Below the pieces are notes generated by a model, which did not search any database, was not told the DNA's origin, and was given only the letters and a program-made list of their open reading frames with translations. From assembly GCF_015832195.1 (NCBI RefSeq), contig NC_052033.1, forward strand, positions 434,001-498,000: a stretch of 64,000 nt of DNA, in the 5' to 3' direction. This DNA comes from Motacilla alba alba (lineage: Eukaryota > Chordata > Aves > Passeriformes > Motacillidae). Made by a program: the position numbers and the translations under genes. Shown piece after piece: positions 1 to 11,428 of the stretch (within the stretch, counting starts at the first letter, position 1; each line of letters opens with the position of its first letter).

Positions 1-3000
1 CTCATTTAATTTTCAAATAATTCAGTCTCTAGAACCAGGATAAAGTCTGCTTTGTAGGCACAGCCCATTTTTTAATGACTAAGAGGACCATGGCATTTTT
101 TACCCCTGGAAGAGCTTAACTGACCCACGAGTGGGTCAATTAAAACACATGACTTTCTACAAGACCGCAGAAACCCTTCCAATCCCAAGAAGCAGAAGAA
201 CCCCCAAGGTCCATAAAAAGAATTACCTTCACTAACAAATAGAAAACTGGTTTTGAAGTTGGTAATCCTAGCGATTAACAGCTCTGATGACTTCCATTAG
301 TGTTGACTCCTCCAGTATCAATTAAAACAAGCCATTATTAAGAGTAATTTCTGCATAAGCAGGAGCTAATTGAATACAGCACATGCAAACCCACAGGGCA
401 CCGCATTTGCCTGCCAAAGGAGCGCCCCTTGCAGCTGGAGCGTTGAGGAATTAAGTTGACGGTAGCTCCAAGCCCTACACTGGGCAAAGCCAGCAGGCGC
501 TGAGGGAGGGAAAAGACTTGCTGAGCTGCCAAGGCTTTGATTGCTTGGCTAAGAGCAGCTGGCACAGGGCTGGAGAGATGTGTAATGGAGTTAAATAGAG
601 ATGTGGGATGTGCACCTCAGTGGAAGTGGAGATACCTCTATAGGAAGAGAAGGCAGTACATGAACGTGAGGCCTTGTGAGCTCCTGGGAAGAGCCCTAGG
701 CAGGTGGAGGTGTTCTAAGGAAAGGCTGTTTCATTGATTCAGGGATGCACAGACCCGTGTAAGTGCCCTTCTAAAACAAAGCCTAATGAATCAGACTCAT
801 ATGGGGAAGTATCAAATGAGAAATTTCACCACAAAGCTGGTCTGTACCATTCAGTTGCAGTGAGACAGCCAAGGTACAGGGTTAAGGAGTCCAGCACCAG
901 TTTGCATCAGTGTGTGAAGCAGAGAGCCCCTGGTGCAGCACCAGCTGGGACGTGGACATGGGACAGGTCTTTGAGTCACAGTACTCACAGGAAACCACTC
1001 AGAAAATAGGCAAGAGATACCAGAAACATTTTACAAAACAAAGGGATTCCCTTCCTTCCTGACCTGGGGACCTGACACAAATCCATGTGCATCAAAGAAG
1101 CCAAAATATGTGTGCCCTGGATTGACCTGGCACGGAGCCAGAGAGGCTGGAAGGACACGGTGCTGTCCATGGCTGCTCTATGCAGCCAGACAGGGCGAGC
1201 TGCAACCAATCCCCGGATCTCTCACAGCCTCCTCAGGAGGCAAACGAGCACAAGATCTCATTTTAGGACATAGGGATGGTCAAAGGACCAGCCTCCACAT
1301 ATCTGACAAATCTGTAGCTGCCATCTACCAGCAGCAAAATGTTCAATGGGCTTGAAACTGGTGGGGATTGGGATGCTCTTGACCACCAAGTCCTGGGAGC
1401 AAAGTACTCCTCATCCCAAATATGCCCTTATCTTTTGAGGCGGTGCTTATACAGGGTTCCAGACCTGCTACTCTCCAGTCTGCCCAGAACTTTGGACACA
1501 CAAGCACCTTGAGACTTGGAGCACCAACCTGTAACACCCCCACTGCCCAGTTCCCATACACCATTTCTCCATGGAACAATCCAATTTTCCTCCCACTGGA
1601 GAAATCAATCAGTGGGTGTTATGACAGCTAATAATTTCCAGTTACTTTCTTCCCTGCACATTGAATTCAGGCAGAAGCAGAAGTACATAAGTACCATTTG
1701 GGTGACTATTAATACATGAACCTGCAGCCTAATGGTTGCTTCATGCTGGCAGGTTTTCTAACCATTCACCTTCCCTCTCCATCATTCTGGATATCTAAAA
1801 ATTTAGTGTTCTGTGATGCTGATTAAGACAATACTCTTGTTCTCAAGCCCTAACTGTTTACATAAATAGATACTTTAATGCACTTTGCCAGCAAGGTTTC
1901 CTTTGACTCCGTGGCACAGATGGTTGATATTTCCATGCTGCAGCAGCTATTAGATTGTAATGTTACCAGTGACAACTCTCCATCATCTGTACCCTGCTCT
2001 CTCCCCTGCAGCAGGATGTACCAGGAATTCAGCTTGAGATACTGCCATGGGCTCAGGCTGCTCCTGTCTCCTGCAGAAGGAGTTTGCCCACCTTGGCTTT
2101 GGGCACTGTGGATCCCTACAACACACTGCTGTAGCAGGAGTTCCTCCAATGGCTGCACTCATGCTGGGGACATGTCAGGCATTGCCCATCCCACTTCCTT
2201 GGAGAACTACCTCCAGTGGATAATGAGCTTTTCTCCTTGGGTGCTGTCCCAGAGAGTCATTCACCCTTGTCACCTCTCCAATTTGACCTTAAAAACCAGC
2301 AAAAGGCTCCCCACAGGTCTGAACAAATTCTTTTTTCCTTTCAGAGACACCAGGGTTTTGGATCAATCTAGATCCAAGTCCACAGAGGACTCAGGGAGGG
2401 ATTTGAACCCATTGCAGCTTTGGGGAGGCCAGTGAAGGACTCTCCAGTCTCTTTCTTGTTATGTTAACAATGGCAAAACACCGCAGAGACAGCAGCTGAA
2501 ACTCAAGTGTTATCTAAACAAAAGAATATGTAGGGTATAGTTCACACAATGCGAGTTCAGACAAGGAAACTCGGAACAGCCAGGAAGCTCAATGTGAACC
2601 AGATTTTAAAAACAAAAACAAAACCCCCAAAGCCCTTCCTCAAGGAAGCCCTTGCTGAATTCTTTCCCCTACTGAGGAGTCCAACATCACGCCCCATACT
2701 AAAGCCTTTCCTTTTCACTCCAAGAAAGGAGCTGGAGAAAAAAAAGTAAAATAAAAGCAGCACATTATGGAACAGAGCCTGGCTTACAGCCAGGGCTGGG
2801 GGGAAAGTAGCACAGAAACCCTCTGGTTTAGCAGCACATTTTACTCCTGCTCTCTGGCAGAACAATCTTTTGCTAAGCCACAGCTGTTTGAACCCACAGT
2901 GCTGCAGAGGCTCAGCTTCCTTAAGGCGAATCAGTCAATTGGTTCAACAGTGTATTTAAAATCCCCCTGAGTCTACCTTTAAATCACATTTATATTCCTC

Positions 3001-6000
3001 TACCCAAAGCTAATAGTTTCTACCTGCATTTTGCTTCATCTCTGTAGAAAAACAAGCTATTTAGCAGCCACATTAATAATCTGTGGCAATCTGGTTGTCA
3101 TTTCCCTGATGGAAAATTTCACACTGCTGCCCAGCAGCCACAACATGGCAAGTGCTGCGAACACCTCACACTGCGCTGCCTCACTCCCACTGCACCTAGA
3201 ATCAGAAGAACAGCAGGAGTTGGTTTTGGATAGGTGGGGTGTGGAGGAAATACAGAATTACAACCAGTCAGGTGTACCTACAGCTCAGGCATGTGCAGGA
3301 ACCACATGGAAACGACTTAATGTTGAGTGAGAAAATCAGTCAGCTCATGTCAGAAGGAGCCTAGAGGAAACCCAGCTCTTGAAGCCCCAGTCATGTGATG
3401 GTAAAATGTGTGTTGGCAATTTACTGTGGAAGGTGGCCTATGGAGAAGAGCTTTGGGTGGATGAGGAGGTTCATCCAGCTGCTCTGGCCATGGGTGCTCA
3501 GTCTGGCCAGGTTGACTGATGGGTGAATACAAATAAACAGCAAGAGGTGGGAGCCACTGTTTTCAACACACTCCCTATTGCCACTCATTTGTATGTGCCT
3601 TCAGAGAACCACTGTCATCTTAAATATCCCAACCAGGCCTACTCTGGTTGCTTTGTCTGTTAAACAAGGGACTAGAAGATTTTTTTCAGGTCTTTGCAGG
3701 CTGCCTGTCCCAAGGTGAGATGTCAAATCTCCAGAGGAGCAAACTTTTCTCCCTGGCTGTTACAAGGAGCTCAGCTCACCAGCTTCTGTCTTGAAGTCCA
3801 GGATGGTCTGGTGGTCCCAGAGCTGCTGAATCCCACCCAGCTTTGCTGGGGGCAGATGGGTGGGCAGAAGCCTCTTCCTTCTTGAGTAACCTCCAACCTG
3901 TCCCTCCTCTCAGAGAGGAGCAGCCCCTCTGCCAAGGAGCTGCTAAACAACACAATATTTTGATGTGACACCTTAAAATAGGCCCTTAAAATATTTACCC
4001 TAATATAGCCCAGTGTGCCCAGGGCAGCATGTGGAAAGCCCAAGAGGTAAATACTGTCTAAATAAGCAGAGAGCTTAATATAGAAAGTCATGGAGTCAAG
4101 TACTCTTCAAGCGCCCTCACATCTTTGCAAACTTCAGTGAGTAAAGATAAATTTGACGTGGTTGATCACTCACACTTTTAGGAAAGGCTCTTCTAAAAGA
4201 AAAAAAAAAACATGTTTCAGTGTTAAAATCTCTGCAGGAAGGCCTTGTCCAGCATTTTGCCCCTCTAACTCCTGCTCTCATAACTGTCAGATTATGAAAT
4301 TGCCAACTCTAAACCTTATGAGGTTACAAAGAAGCACCTTTCTGCTCTCTGCTGCCACTTCGAGAAGATGAACTAATAAAAACAAGCTCTGCTATTCCCT
4401 CCAAATGCCTGGGAGAAAGGAATCTGGAACAGTAGTAGCTTCAAAATACCATTAAAGAAAGCAACCACTCACAGTGTCTGGAGTCCCCCCCCACCACTTA
4501 TCAGCTCCCTTCACCCTTGTTCCCTGAAAACCAGGCAAAAATCTGCCTCTTGTCATCCAGATGTTTGCTGAGACTCACCACTGGCCAGGGCAGAAACCAG
4601 AAACCTCCTGCCCCACTTTTCCCAAGGCAAAGAATTAAGGAATTGTGCTGCACTTAGGGTGTTTGACGATGGGAGCTTACTCAGCCACCCATCCCCAGTG
4701 GGGTGGTCCTCCCCGGATGGGAGCCCACACCAGCATCTCCCAAAAATGCTCCTGGTAAAGAGCAACAAGCTTTGACAATCTGCCCCTTGGGCAATCACAG
4801 CAAAGACACTGGGGATCTGCTTTCACCCTTCAGCCAAGGGAGGAATAAAAGTGTTTAGTGGTTTTTGTGAACCACCTCCTCCCAGCTTCTTTGGGATAAT
4901 CTTCCCAAGATTATTAAATAAAGGTAGAATCACTCAAGTTTCCCTGCAGAGCTCCCACCAAGGGCAGCAAATGAAGGTGAAACCAGCAGGACTTTGGAGT
5001 GCACCACTATTTATTGTGTACTGAAAACAAGACCTAGCCAGCTAGACTGCATCAGGGCATCAGGGGGAAGGTGCTGGCTGGAAGGGACACATTGAGCACA
5101 GCCACGTCTCCCTGGCACTCGGTCACTGAGGCATTAATGCCACAGGATGACAGGGGAATTGGGAGTTGATCCACAGCCCCCACTGCTTCCACCGGGAGCT
5201 GGGGGAGAAACACCTCTGCGCGCAACTCAGCAAACATGAAACATGCCAGGAAGGGAGAAAAGGGGAGTCATGACTTGAGATGCAACGAGCTTCTCAGCCA
5301 AGACTGGTGCTGGCAGAGGGGTGGCTGTGTTTTTCTGGGATCACAGAGCTCTGACATCCCAGGAGAAACAACATGCTGGGAGCTCTCAAGAATGGGAGGG
5401 GTTTATAACAAGGTTTTGTAGCATCCTCGCATCCCCACTAATAAACTCTTCACCCCAAAGGGAGCATGCACCTGCAGCCCCAAGAGACATGCTTGAGACA
5501 GGATCAAGGGCACACACCATGCTAGGCGGGCCCCAGCAGCAGCCACAAAACTCATATGAGGCCACAGCATGCAAAGCCTCTGAAAGCAGAGTTCTTGTCA
5601 TGGAACATAATGGAGATGTTTCAAGAGGAACACAGCAACTCCTTTTCTTAATGACCACATAGAGGGGAAAGCTCTGCTAGGTGACAAGCGGTGAGAGGCT
5701 GGAGCACAGGCCTGCAAGGACTTGATAATTGAGCCTGCAAGGACTCAGATAATTGAGCAAAGGAATAGCCAGTGACGAGTCTATTTTGGACTCATCATGC
5801 TGCTGCTGGAGCGTTCACTGAGGAGGCAAAACCATTTTTTACCTCCTCTCCAAGGAGTGCAAATTCAATAGAGTTCCCTGTCTGCAGCTGCACTGACCCC
5901 AGAGCCCACAGCTGCTGGCAGCACCTCAAGCACTGCCAGGCTTACAGTGACCTGGTGACAAAGGACTGCCTTATCTCCCTGGTTCCCTCACCACAGACCC

Positions 6001-6282
6001 CAGCACCACCTGGTGTTGCCCACGGGACAGTGGTCTCAGCATGGTGCTGACCATCCCTGGTAGGGCTAGGATGCAGGAGCTCACATAGCCAGGTACCAGT
6101 CAAGGTGATTGCTGCAACCTGGAAGCAGGCTCAGAGGAAAAAGCCTGCCTTATTCCATTCTGGGACCCTTCCCAGAGCATTTTAATGCCTCTCACCCCAA
6201 ACCATCCCACCAACAGCTGAATTCAGACTCATAACTCCACCTGCAACCCCTCTGCACCAGGAGCTGCCAGGACAGCACTCAC
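1..6282 (-). other. CACNA1G: Intron 9 of CACNA1G (5' portion)
   Basis: This begins with the GTGAGT donor at 6282-6277 and runs off the window. No reading frame in it resembles IIS2-IIS3 of a T-type channel, so exon 10 is further on. It holds a short imperfect tandem duplication at 5710-5756 and small A-runs (for example 4199-4210). No recognisable repeat family or RNA gene was seen. Open frames of up to 185 codons here have no protein features I recognise and are taken as chance. Confidence 0.85.
5710..5756. repeat. Imperfect tandem duplication, unit 23-24 bp
   Basis: Two adjacent copies of a unit starting GCCTGCAAGGACT and ending GATAATTGA lie at 5710-5732 and 5733-5756. They differ by a base change and a one-base indel at the unit centre. 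This is probably a replication-slippage duplication within the intron. Confidence 0.8.
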
Positions 6283-6647
6283 CTGCTCATGGTACTCGAT
6301 CCCCATGCTGAGTGTATTAATGAGAATGGCCACCATGATCCCACGGCCAAAATATTTGCTGTCCACGATCTTCTGGAAAGTCTCACACACCACGTGCCAG
6401 AAGGCCAGCACCAGATGGGCTCTCCTGGCCCGGGCTCTGCCCCTTTGTGGGTCCCGCTGGTCACTGTAGTGGGCATCCTGTGTGAACTCATAGACCCCCT
6501 CACTGTCTGAATCAGCTGTCTCATTGTCCGACAGCTCAGCCTCGCTTGCCAGTGCTGTAAGGCAGTAAGGACAGCTCTCGGGGGTGCAGGAGCCACCATC
6601 CAGCTTGGTACAGGGGCTGGAGATCTTGCAAGAGCTTTGGCAGGGAC
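6283..6647 (-). CDS. CACNA1G: CACNA1G exon 9 (end of I-II linker and repeat II S1)
   Basis: The acceptor GCTGTCATTTCAG is followed by GT, completing a glycine split with exon 8. The exon encodes 121 residues ending GIEYHEQ, with donor CAG|GTGAGT. It begins with a cysteine-rich piece containing [14 protein letters not shown] and CPYC (six cysteines in the first 28 residues), then an acidic stretch ([15 protein letters not shown]) and VYEFTQD. A basic patch RGRARARR lies at about residues 68-75. Conserved [13 protein letters not shown] then leads into IIS1 ([17 protein letters not shown]). The next exon should start PEEL by comparison with known CACNA1G; no such sequence was found between 1 and 6282, so it lies outside the window. 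The arginine-rich patch differs from mammalian CACNA1G and may be lineage-specific. Confidence 0.96.
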
Positions 6648-8128
6648 CTGAAATGACAGCAGAGCAGGGAAAGGGCAGCTTGTCAGCTGGGGCTGGGGGC
6701 TGCAGGAGGCAACCCCCACTCCCTGTTAGCACCAAGCCTTTGCCTCTGACATGACAGGCATTTCCTGATGGAAAAAGGGCTTCTGCTGGGTTAAAACCTG
6801 GGCTCCCCAAATGTCTTCTCTCTGTTTATGAAACTCTCTTTGCTGCCCCCAGATAGATACCACCACAGCTGTGGACCCTGAGCACACCTCATTACATCTC
6901 TAGCCATTACAGGAAGGAGGAAGCAATCGATTCCCTCAGCCCTGGCAGGCTCCCTACTAATTATCGGGAGGACTGTTAGCAGCCTTCTTTCCTGTTCCCT
7001 CTGCTGATGCTCCAAAACCACTAGCTTCCCTCTCCACACATTGGCCTCGGTGGCAGCTGCCAGGTGTATCCTGGGTGAAATTCCAGCGGGATATTCCCCA
7101 AAATTCCCACCAGCTGGCTGCAAGGAGAAAGGCAATGCATGCACCTGACTCCTGCATGGCAGCATTCAGCAGTGAGAGTGCAAACCCTGTGTTAAACCAA
7201 CTCAGAGCCCAGTTCTGTGTGTTCAGTCTCTGGGCAGTGCTGGGCTGGAGGCAGGATTTGGTCTCTTCCCTGCACAGCTGTAAAGGTCAATGCCATTGCA
7301 GTGGGGTGGAAAAGGCACTGACTACCTGGGAAATCTTGGCAGAAACACTTCTTGAAGGCTTAGAGTGTTTGGACTAAACTGGCCTGAACTCCCAAACTTC
7401 AGGATGTGGAGGGGAAAGGAAAAATATCTTCACTTTCTTGAAGTGAAGATATGAAATCCCTGATCCAAGAAAGATGCATTCAGTGTCTGACTCTTACAGG
7501 CTTCCTGAGCAAATCACAGATTTTTAATATTCGGCATCTGTGATTGTCCTTGAGCACTCACACAAAGCAGACACTCAATCTCCATGAGCCTTGTGTCCCA
7601 CGGGAGCAGAGCTACACAGTACTCAGGCGTGTGATCGGACCCAGATCTGGAAGGTGTCCATCTGCAAGCTCTAGCTTATTTTGGGAGTACAGGATTTGGG
7701 AAGTGCTCCCTGTAAATGGTTCAGGAGTGGAGAGAAATAATGAAATTTTGTCCTAATATTTAATCTAGACCCATCCTCTGCAAAGTTTAAAGCCATTCCC
7801 TCCTTCCTGTCATTACATGTCCTTGTCAAAGTCTCTCTTGTACTCTTCTTCTAATCTATAAGATGGGTATTGCAAAGAAAATGGATTAACTGAAAGCCCT
7901 CATATGCCTTGGATTATTGTAGATATGAAGTCTGGGAGGTTGAAACCTCCCTCCTAAATTTGGCTATAAGAGACATTAGATTCCTATTCATCTCACCTGG
8001 AAAGCCATCGCCTTTCTCTGTAACATGGACTGAGAAGAACCCTGCAAAAATTCAGAGAGAGAAAAAAATTAGGACAAAAATTGTATTTCTGGAAAGCAGC
8101 CCCAGATGAAGATCCAGCCCCAGCTCAC
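6648..8128 (-). other. CACNA1G: Intron 8 of CACNA1G
   Basis: A 1481-bp intron from donor GTGAGC (8128) to acceptor TTTCAG (6648), phase 1. It contains a perfect 12-bp inverted repeat at 7424-7452 and nothing else that I recognise. No alternative coding exon with sensible splice sites was seen. Confidence 0.9.
7424..7452. repeat. Perfect inverted repeat, 12-bp arms, 5-bp loop
   Basis: ATATCTTCACTT at 7424-7435 is matched exactly by its reverse complement AAGTGAAGATAT at 7441-7452 across the spacer TCTTG. Transcribed from either strand this would fold into a hairpin. It lies in intron 8 and is too short to be called a microRNA precursor. Confidence 0.85.
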
Positions 8129-8939
8129 CTGTGCTCGGTGTCTCTAACAGCTTGTGCATGGTGCTGTATGGGCCGGGCGGGATGTTGAGGCTCGTCAGGG
8201 TGCTGCTCCCAGCACCCACGGCCGCCTCCCCCAGGTTCCTCTCTTTCAGCATCTCATGGGAGGTGCTGGAGTGCACTGTGGGGTACACCTTGCTGCCCAC
8301 TATGTTTTTGGGGATCCCTTCTGGGCTTGGCAAGCTGAGGCTTGGCTGTGTCAGGGATGACCGGCAGTGCACTGGCTCAAAGTGACAGTCAGCATGGTAG
8401 ATGCTGTGCACAGACTCCGTGTTGCTGGGAGAGGCACTGGGGGCCCCCAGGGAATTGGGTGCTGAGGGAGGGAGCATCAGCTGGTTGGTCCCATTGTGGA
8501 GTGAGCCAGTCTCCACATCGCTGATCTCCGGGCTGGCACGGGGTGCTCGCAGGTTCCCATTGCCTAGGTGGTAGTGGTGGTGGTGGTGATGGTGGTGGTG
8601 GATGAGGTGGTGCACAGAGGATCTCTTCCTGCTCTGGCGCTTCCTGGCATGCCGCTCGGCCCTTGCCTTGCTCGTGGGGCTGCTGAGGAAGCCCATCCTC
8701 ATGCCTGCTGCCCTGTAGGCCTTCACCAGCTGCTTGCTGCCTTTCCGGGCAATGTAAACCAGGTACTTGAGGAGCTCATCATAGCAGCTTCCTGGCTCTG
8801 AGAAACTGGCAAGGGTGCTGGCGTTGGACAGGTAGCGCACGCGCTGCTCCTTCATCAGCTGGCTCTCACGCTGCTTCGTCTCAGAGAACTGCGTCGCTAT
8901 CACCACCAGGCACAGGTTGATCATGAAGAAGGAGCCCAC
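8129..8939 (-). CDS. CACNA1G: CACNA1G exon 8 (end of IS6, gating brake, I-II linker with His9)
   Basis: The acceptor CTGTCCCTTAG opens an 811-nt exon, 270 codons plus one base, ending AGCACAG|GTGAGC. Residues 1-18 complete IS6 ([18 protein letters not shown]). Roughly residues 20-66 form the helix-loop-helix gating brake ([13 protein letters not shown] ... [15 protein letters not shown]) that keeps T-type channels closed at rest in studied orthologues. A basic stretch follows, then VHHLI and nine uninterrupted histidines at residues 114-122 (bases 8574-8600; eight CAC, one CAT), then [18 protein letters not shown]. Further on are YHADCHFEP and, near the end, [20 protein letters not shown], all recognisable CACNA1G linker motifs. 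The linker between these is serine/proline-rich and diverges from mammals. The linker is cytoplasmic and controls surface expression and gating. The open frame runs on past the donor for 25 codons, but similarity stops at the donor. Confidence 0.96.
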
Positions 8940-10537
8940 CTAAGGGACAGGGCACATCAGGCACCTCAGTGTGACCGTGGCACCCTACAGATTTGCTGGG
9001 GACAAAGAGTGGCAACCCCCAGCCAACCCTGCCCCCTGTGTCACCCAGCAGGGATCACTGGCTGGGCTGACTCACCCCCTCAAGCTCCCGCCCCAGGGAC
9101 TCCCACGCCAGCCCTCCATGGAGGACATCAGAGATCAAAGACGAGAGAAGATTATTTTGACAAAAATCTCTTGGTCTTTTAAGATGATGTTTTTCTCTCC
9201 CCACAGACAGCAGTTGTAATTATCACAATTAGTGACATTATGATGAATGCACTGCGCCTTCCTGATAGGAGAGTTTTTCTGCCAGTGTGTGGGCAGCTTG
9301 CGAGCAGATCCCTTTCCTCTGCTAATGGGATTTGCGGGTGACTGTTACGCAAGGGCATCAGCTGCCTATACCCACAGCTTGGAGATTTGCTTTCCAACAA
9401 GGGTTTCATGAGGTTCTGCCTTCTGCAGAGCCCAGCCTGGGTCACAGGGAATTACTGATATGCTAATGGGCTATCACAAACTGCTAATGTTACTTGCATG
9501 GCATCTGGAAAAGTACTGCTTGCTCTTCCTCTTCGTCCTCTTGGGGAGGCTGAGAGCAAGGGTTTGTTTCTCTCTTGGGGAAGCTAACAGGAAAAAAACC
9601 AGCATCATGGACTAAACAACTGTCTACTTTCTCGTCAGGGTTTGAGTCCTGGTTTGATGAGGAGCAGAAATCCCCACAGTGACCTAACTGATAATGTGCA
9701 GCTATTTTTCTGGACTTAGACCAATTGTGTAGCATGACAAGAACTCATCTCACTTAGCTACATCTGAGTGAGGCACCTAATGATCCTTTAGAGTCAAGAG
9801 AGAAATAGGCACATCAAGTCTGCAATGCATCTAATTTATTTTGGATGTCTACCTTTAGAGGAGATGAATCACCCCCTTAAAGCACCTATTTTTCTCCCTT
9901 GACGATAAAGGGAGTCTAGACAACGAGCTCAGCCAGTCACTGTAGACAATTCTGCTTGCATAGATGAAGCCCATCATGGAGCCCACCCCACAGAAACTCT
10001 TTGTTGGCTCCTTTGTGGGTGGTCTCAGATGATGTTGTCAAGTGTGGGTGGGCTGTGGGCAGTAGTCTCTTCCTTCCTTTCTTAACGTGTTCTCTGAAGT
10101 TCGGGACTGTTTTCCCATAACGTTCCCATAGCACCAAGGACCCAGGAAGATGGGTTCTGCAATGTGGGGGAATTTTTGGGCAGCCTCTTCCCTTTCTGGC
10201 ACTCAAAAACTGGCCAGGTGAAATTTGCCTACTTTAAAACTTAAATTCAAGGTGGTAAACAAGAGAGAGAAGCTTGGAGCACAAGGAGAGAAGTAGTAGA
10301 AGCAGCAGCAACAACAGAAGTATATCTACCACCGCTTGAGCACATCTCTTTCCTTCCTCATGTTTGCAGCTAAATGCAACTGCAGCACAATTCCATAGGG
10401 AAGCTGCGTTTCTCCCAGCAGGCTGATTGCTACTTCAGCTTTTATATTCACTGTATCCCCTGCCCTGTTCCTCTGGGTGACTCCACTCTGCTCTCAAATG
10501 CCAGGAGGACCCCCCCTGCTCCCCTAAGGGCACTCAC
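8940..10537 (-). other. CACNA1G: Intron 7 of CACNA1G
   Basis: A 1598-bp intron, phase 0, with GTGAGT donor and TTAG acceptor. The stretch 9120-9480 is comparatively poor in simple repeats and mixes AT-rich motifs (for example GTAATTATCACAATTAGTG) with GC-rich motifs. Conserved non-coding elements often look like this, but conservation cannot be judged from one sequence. No gene or repeat was recognised. Confidence 0.88.
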
Positions 10538-10630
10538 AATGATCAGGAGGATGAAGTAGATGAAGTTGTAGAAGGAGTGTGCATCCATGACAAAGTACAT
10601 GATGTCCACCCAGCCTTCCAGGGTGATGAC
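10538..10630 (-). CDS. CACNA1G: CACNA1G exon 7 (repeat I selectivity filter and S6 start)
   Basis: A 93-nt exon, phase 0 at both ends, with acceptor ATCTCCACCAG and donor ATT|GTGAGT. It encodes 31 residues from [12 protein letters not shown] to FILLII. The glutamate at exon residue 5 (codon 10618-10616) is the repeat I member of the EEDD selectivity ring that defines T-type channels. Pore helix P2 follows ([11 protein letters not shown]), then the start of inner helix IS6 ([12 protein letters not shown]). Because the exon is a multiple of three, skipping it would keep the frame but delete the filter. I see no duplicate or alternative version of it nearby. Confidence 0.96.
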
Positions 10631-11136
10631 CTGGTGGAGATAGGAAGGGAAAACAAACTCCTGAAGGCTCAGTTATAACAAAGCGCACAGGCAATGTTTC
10701 TTCTGGCTGAAGTCATATCTGACACCTCATAGTAGGTCTTGGTGCAGTACAAGATGCTGAGGAACCAACCAACTCCTGCTCCTCCCAATGCCAACAGCCT
10801 TGTTACCAGCTGCCCAGGCTGAATCTAGCCCCTTTCCATCTGGACTTAGGGCCACTAGTGCATTTTGCAGAAAGAAGAGCAGTCTCTAGGCACTGCCCCA
10901 CACCAACATCATCAGACTGCACACCCACAGGGGTTTGTTCATGCATGTGAGGTGGAGACATTCTCAAAACAGGCGTCATATTGTATCCCTAATGCTTTGA
11001 GCACCTGTGCACTACTATGTAGGTGCTCACTAGTACAAAACAGCCCCCAGGAGTGCAATTACACAGCCCCTGGGAACATTTTGGGGGCAGGACCTGCTGT
11101 TTGCCCACCTTGTGACAACTGGCAGACAGGGCTCAC
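10631..11136 (-). other. CACNA1G: Intron 6 of CACNA1G
   Basis: A 506-bp intron, phase 0, between GTGAGC at 11136 and CCACCAG at 10631. Nothing else is recognised in it. Confidence 0.93.
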
Positions 11137-11428
11137 CTGAAATATCGCAATCCAGGCGTAGCCAATGTTATCAAAGTTGATGGCTCCCTTGAAGGGGTTG
11201 TGCTCCCCAGCAGAGCAGTTGGTGTAGTACTGGTTCCAGTTCACACAAGATGTGTTGGTGGTGTCATTGTAGGAATAATAATCCAGAGTGCACTCCAGAC
11301 CCTCTTCCCTCCGCGTTGGGATACTCCGACAGTAGCGCATCCCATTCTCCCGGGGCTGGGAGCAGATGAAGGGATTTTCATCTTCGTTCTCTGTCTGGTA
11401 GTACCGTTCCAAATCCACTGTGTAGGGG
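11137..11428 (-). CDS. CACNA1G: CACNA1G exon 6 (repeat I extracellular turret and pore helix)
   Basis: The acceptor GGACTCTTTCAG is followed by C, completing the isoleucine split with exon 5. The exon encodes 97 residues from [10 protein letters not shown] to AWIAIFQ, with donor CAG|GTGAGC. Residues 1-80 are the long S5-P extracellular loop typical of Cav3 channels. It has cysteines at exon residues 22, 33, 46, 61 and 71 that are expected to form disulphides, and sequons at N54 (NDT), N58 (NTS) and N70 (NCS). The segment [17 protein letters not shown] is pore helix P1 leading to the selectivity filter on the next exon. The turret segment closely resembles known CACNA1G and differs strongly from CACNA1H, so this exon is one of the best for naming the paralogue. 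The middle part ([17 protein letters not shown]) is the most divergent from mammals. Confidence 0.96.

Noticed and set aside
930..962. Minus-strand PSWC-like string resembling the end of CACNA1G exon 1
   Set aside because: It lies downstream of exon 9 in transcript order, and the residues around it do not match.
1159..1179. Partial REST/NRSF-like element (GGTGCTGTCCATGG)
   Set aside because: The left half fits, but the right half is shifted by one base and lacks GCTGAA, so the match is too weak to list as a feature.
1878..2435. 185-codon + strand open frame in intron 9
   Set aside because: No similarity or motif that I recognise; antisense to CACNA1G and without promoter or splice support.
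8052..8128. Open frame continuing past the exon 8 donor for 25 codons
   Set aside because: Similarity to CACNA1G ends exactly at CACAG|GTGAGC, and exon 9 continues the known sequence in phase.
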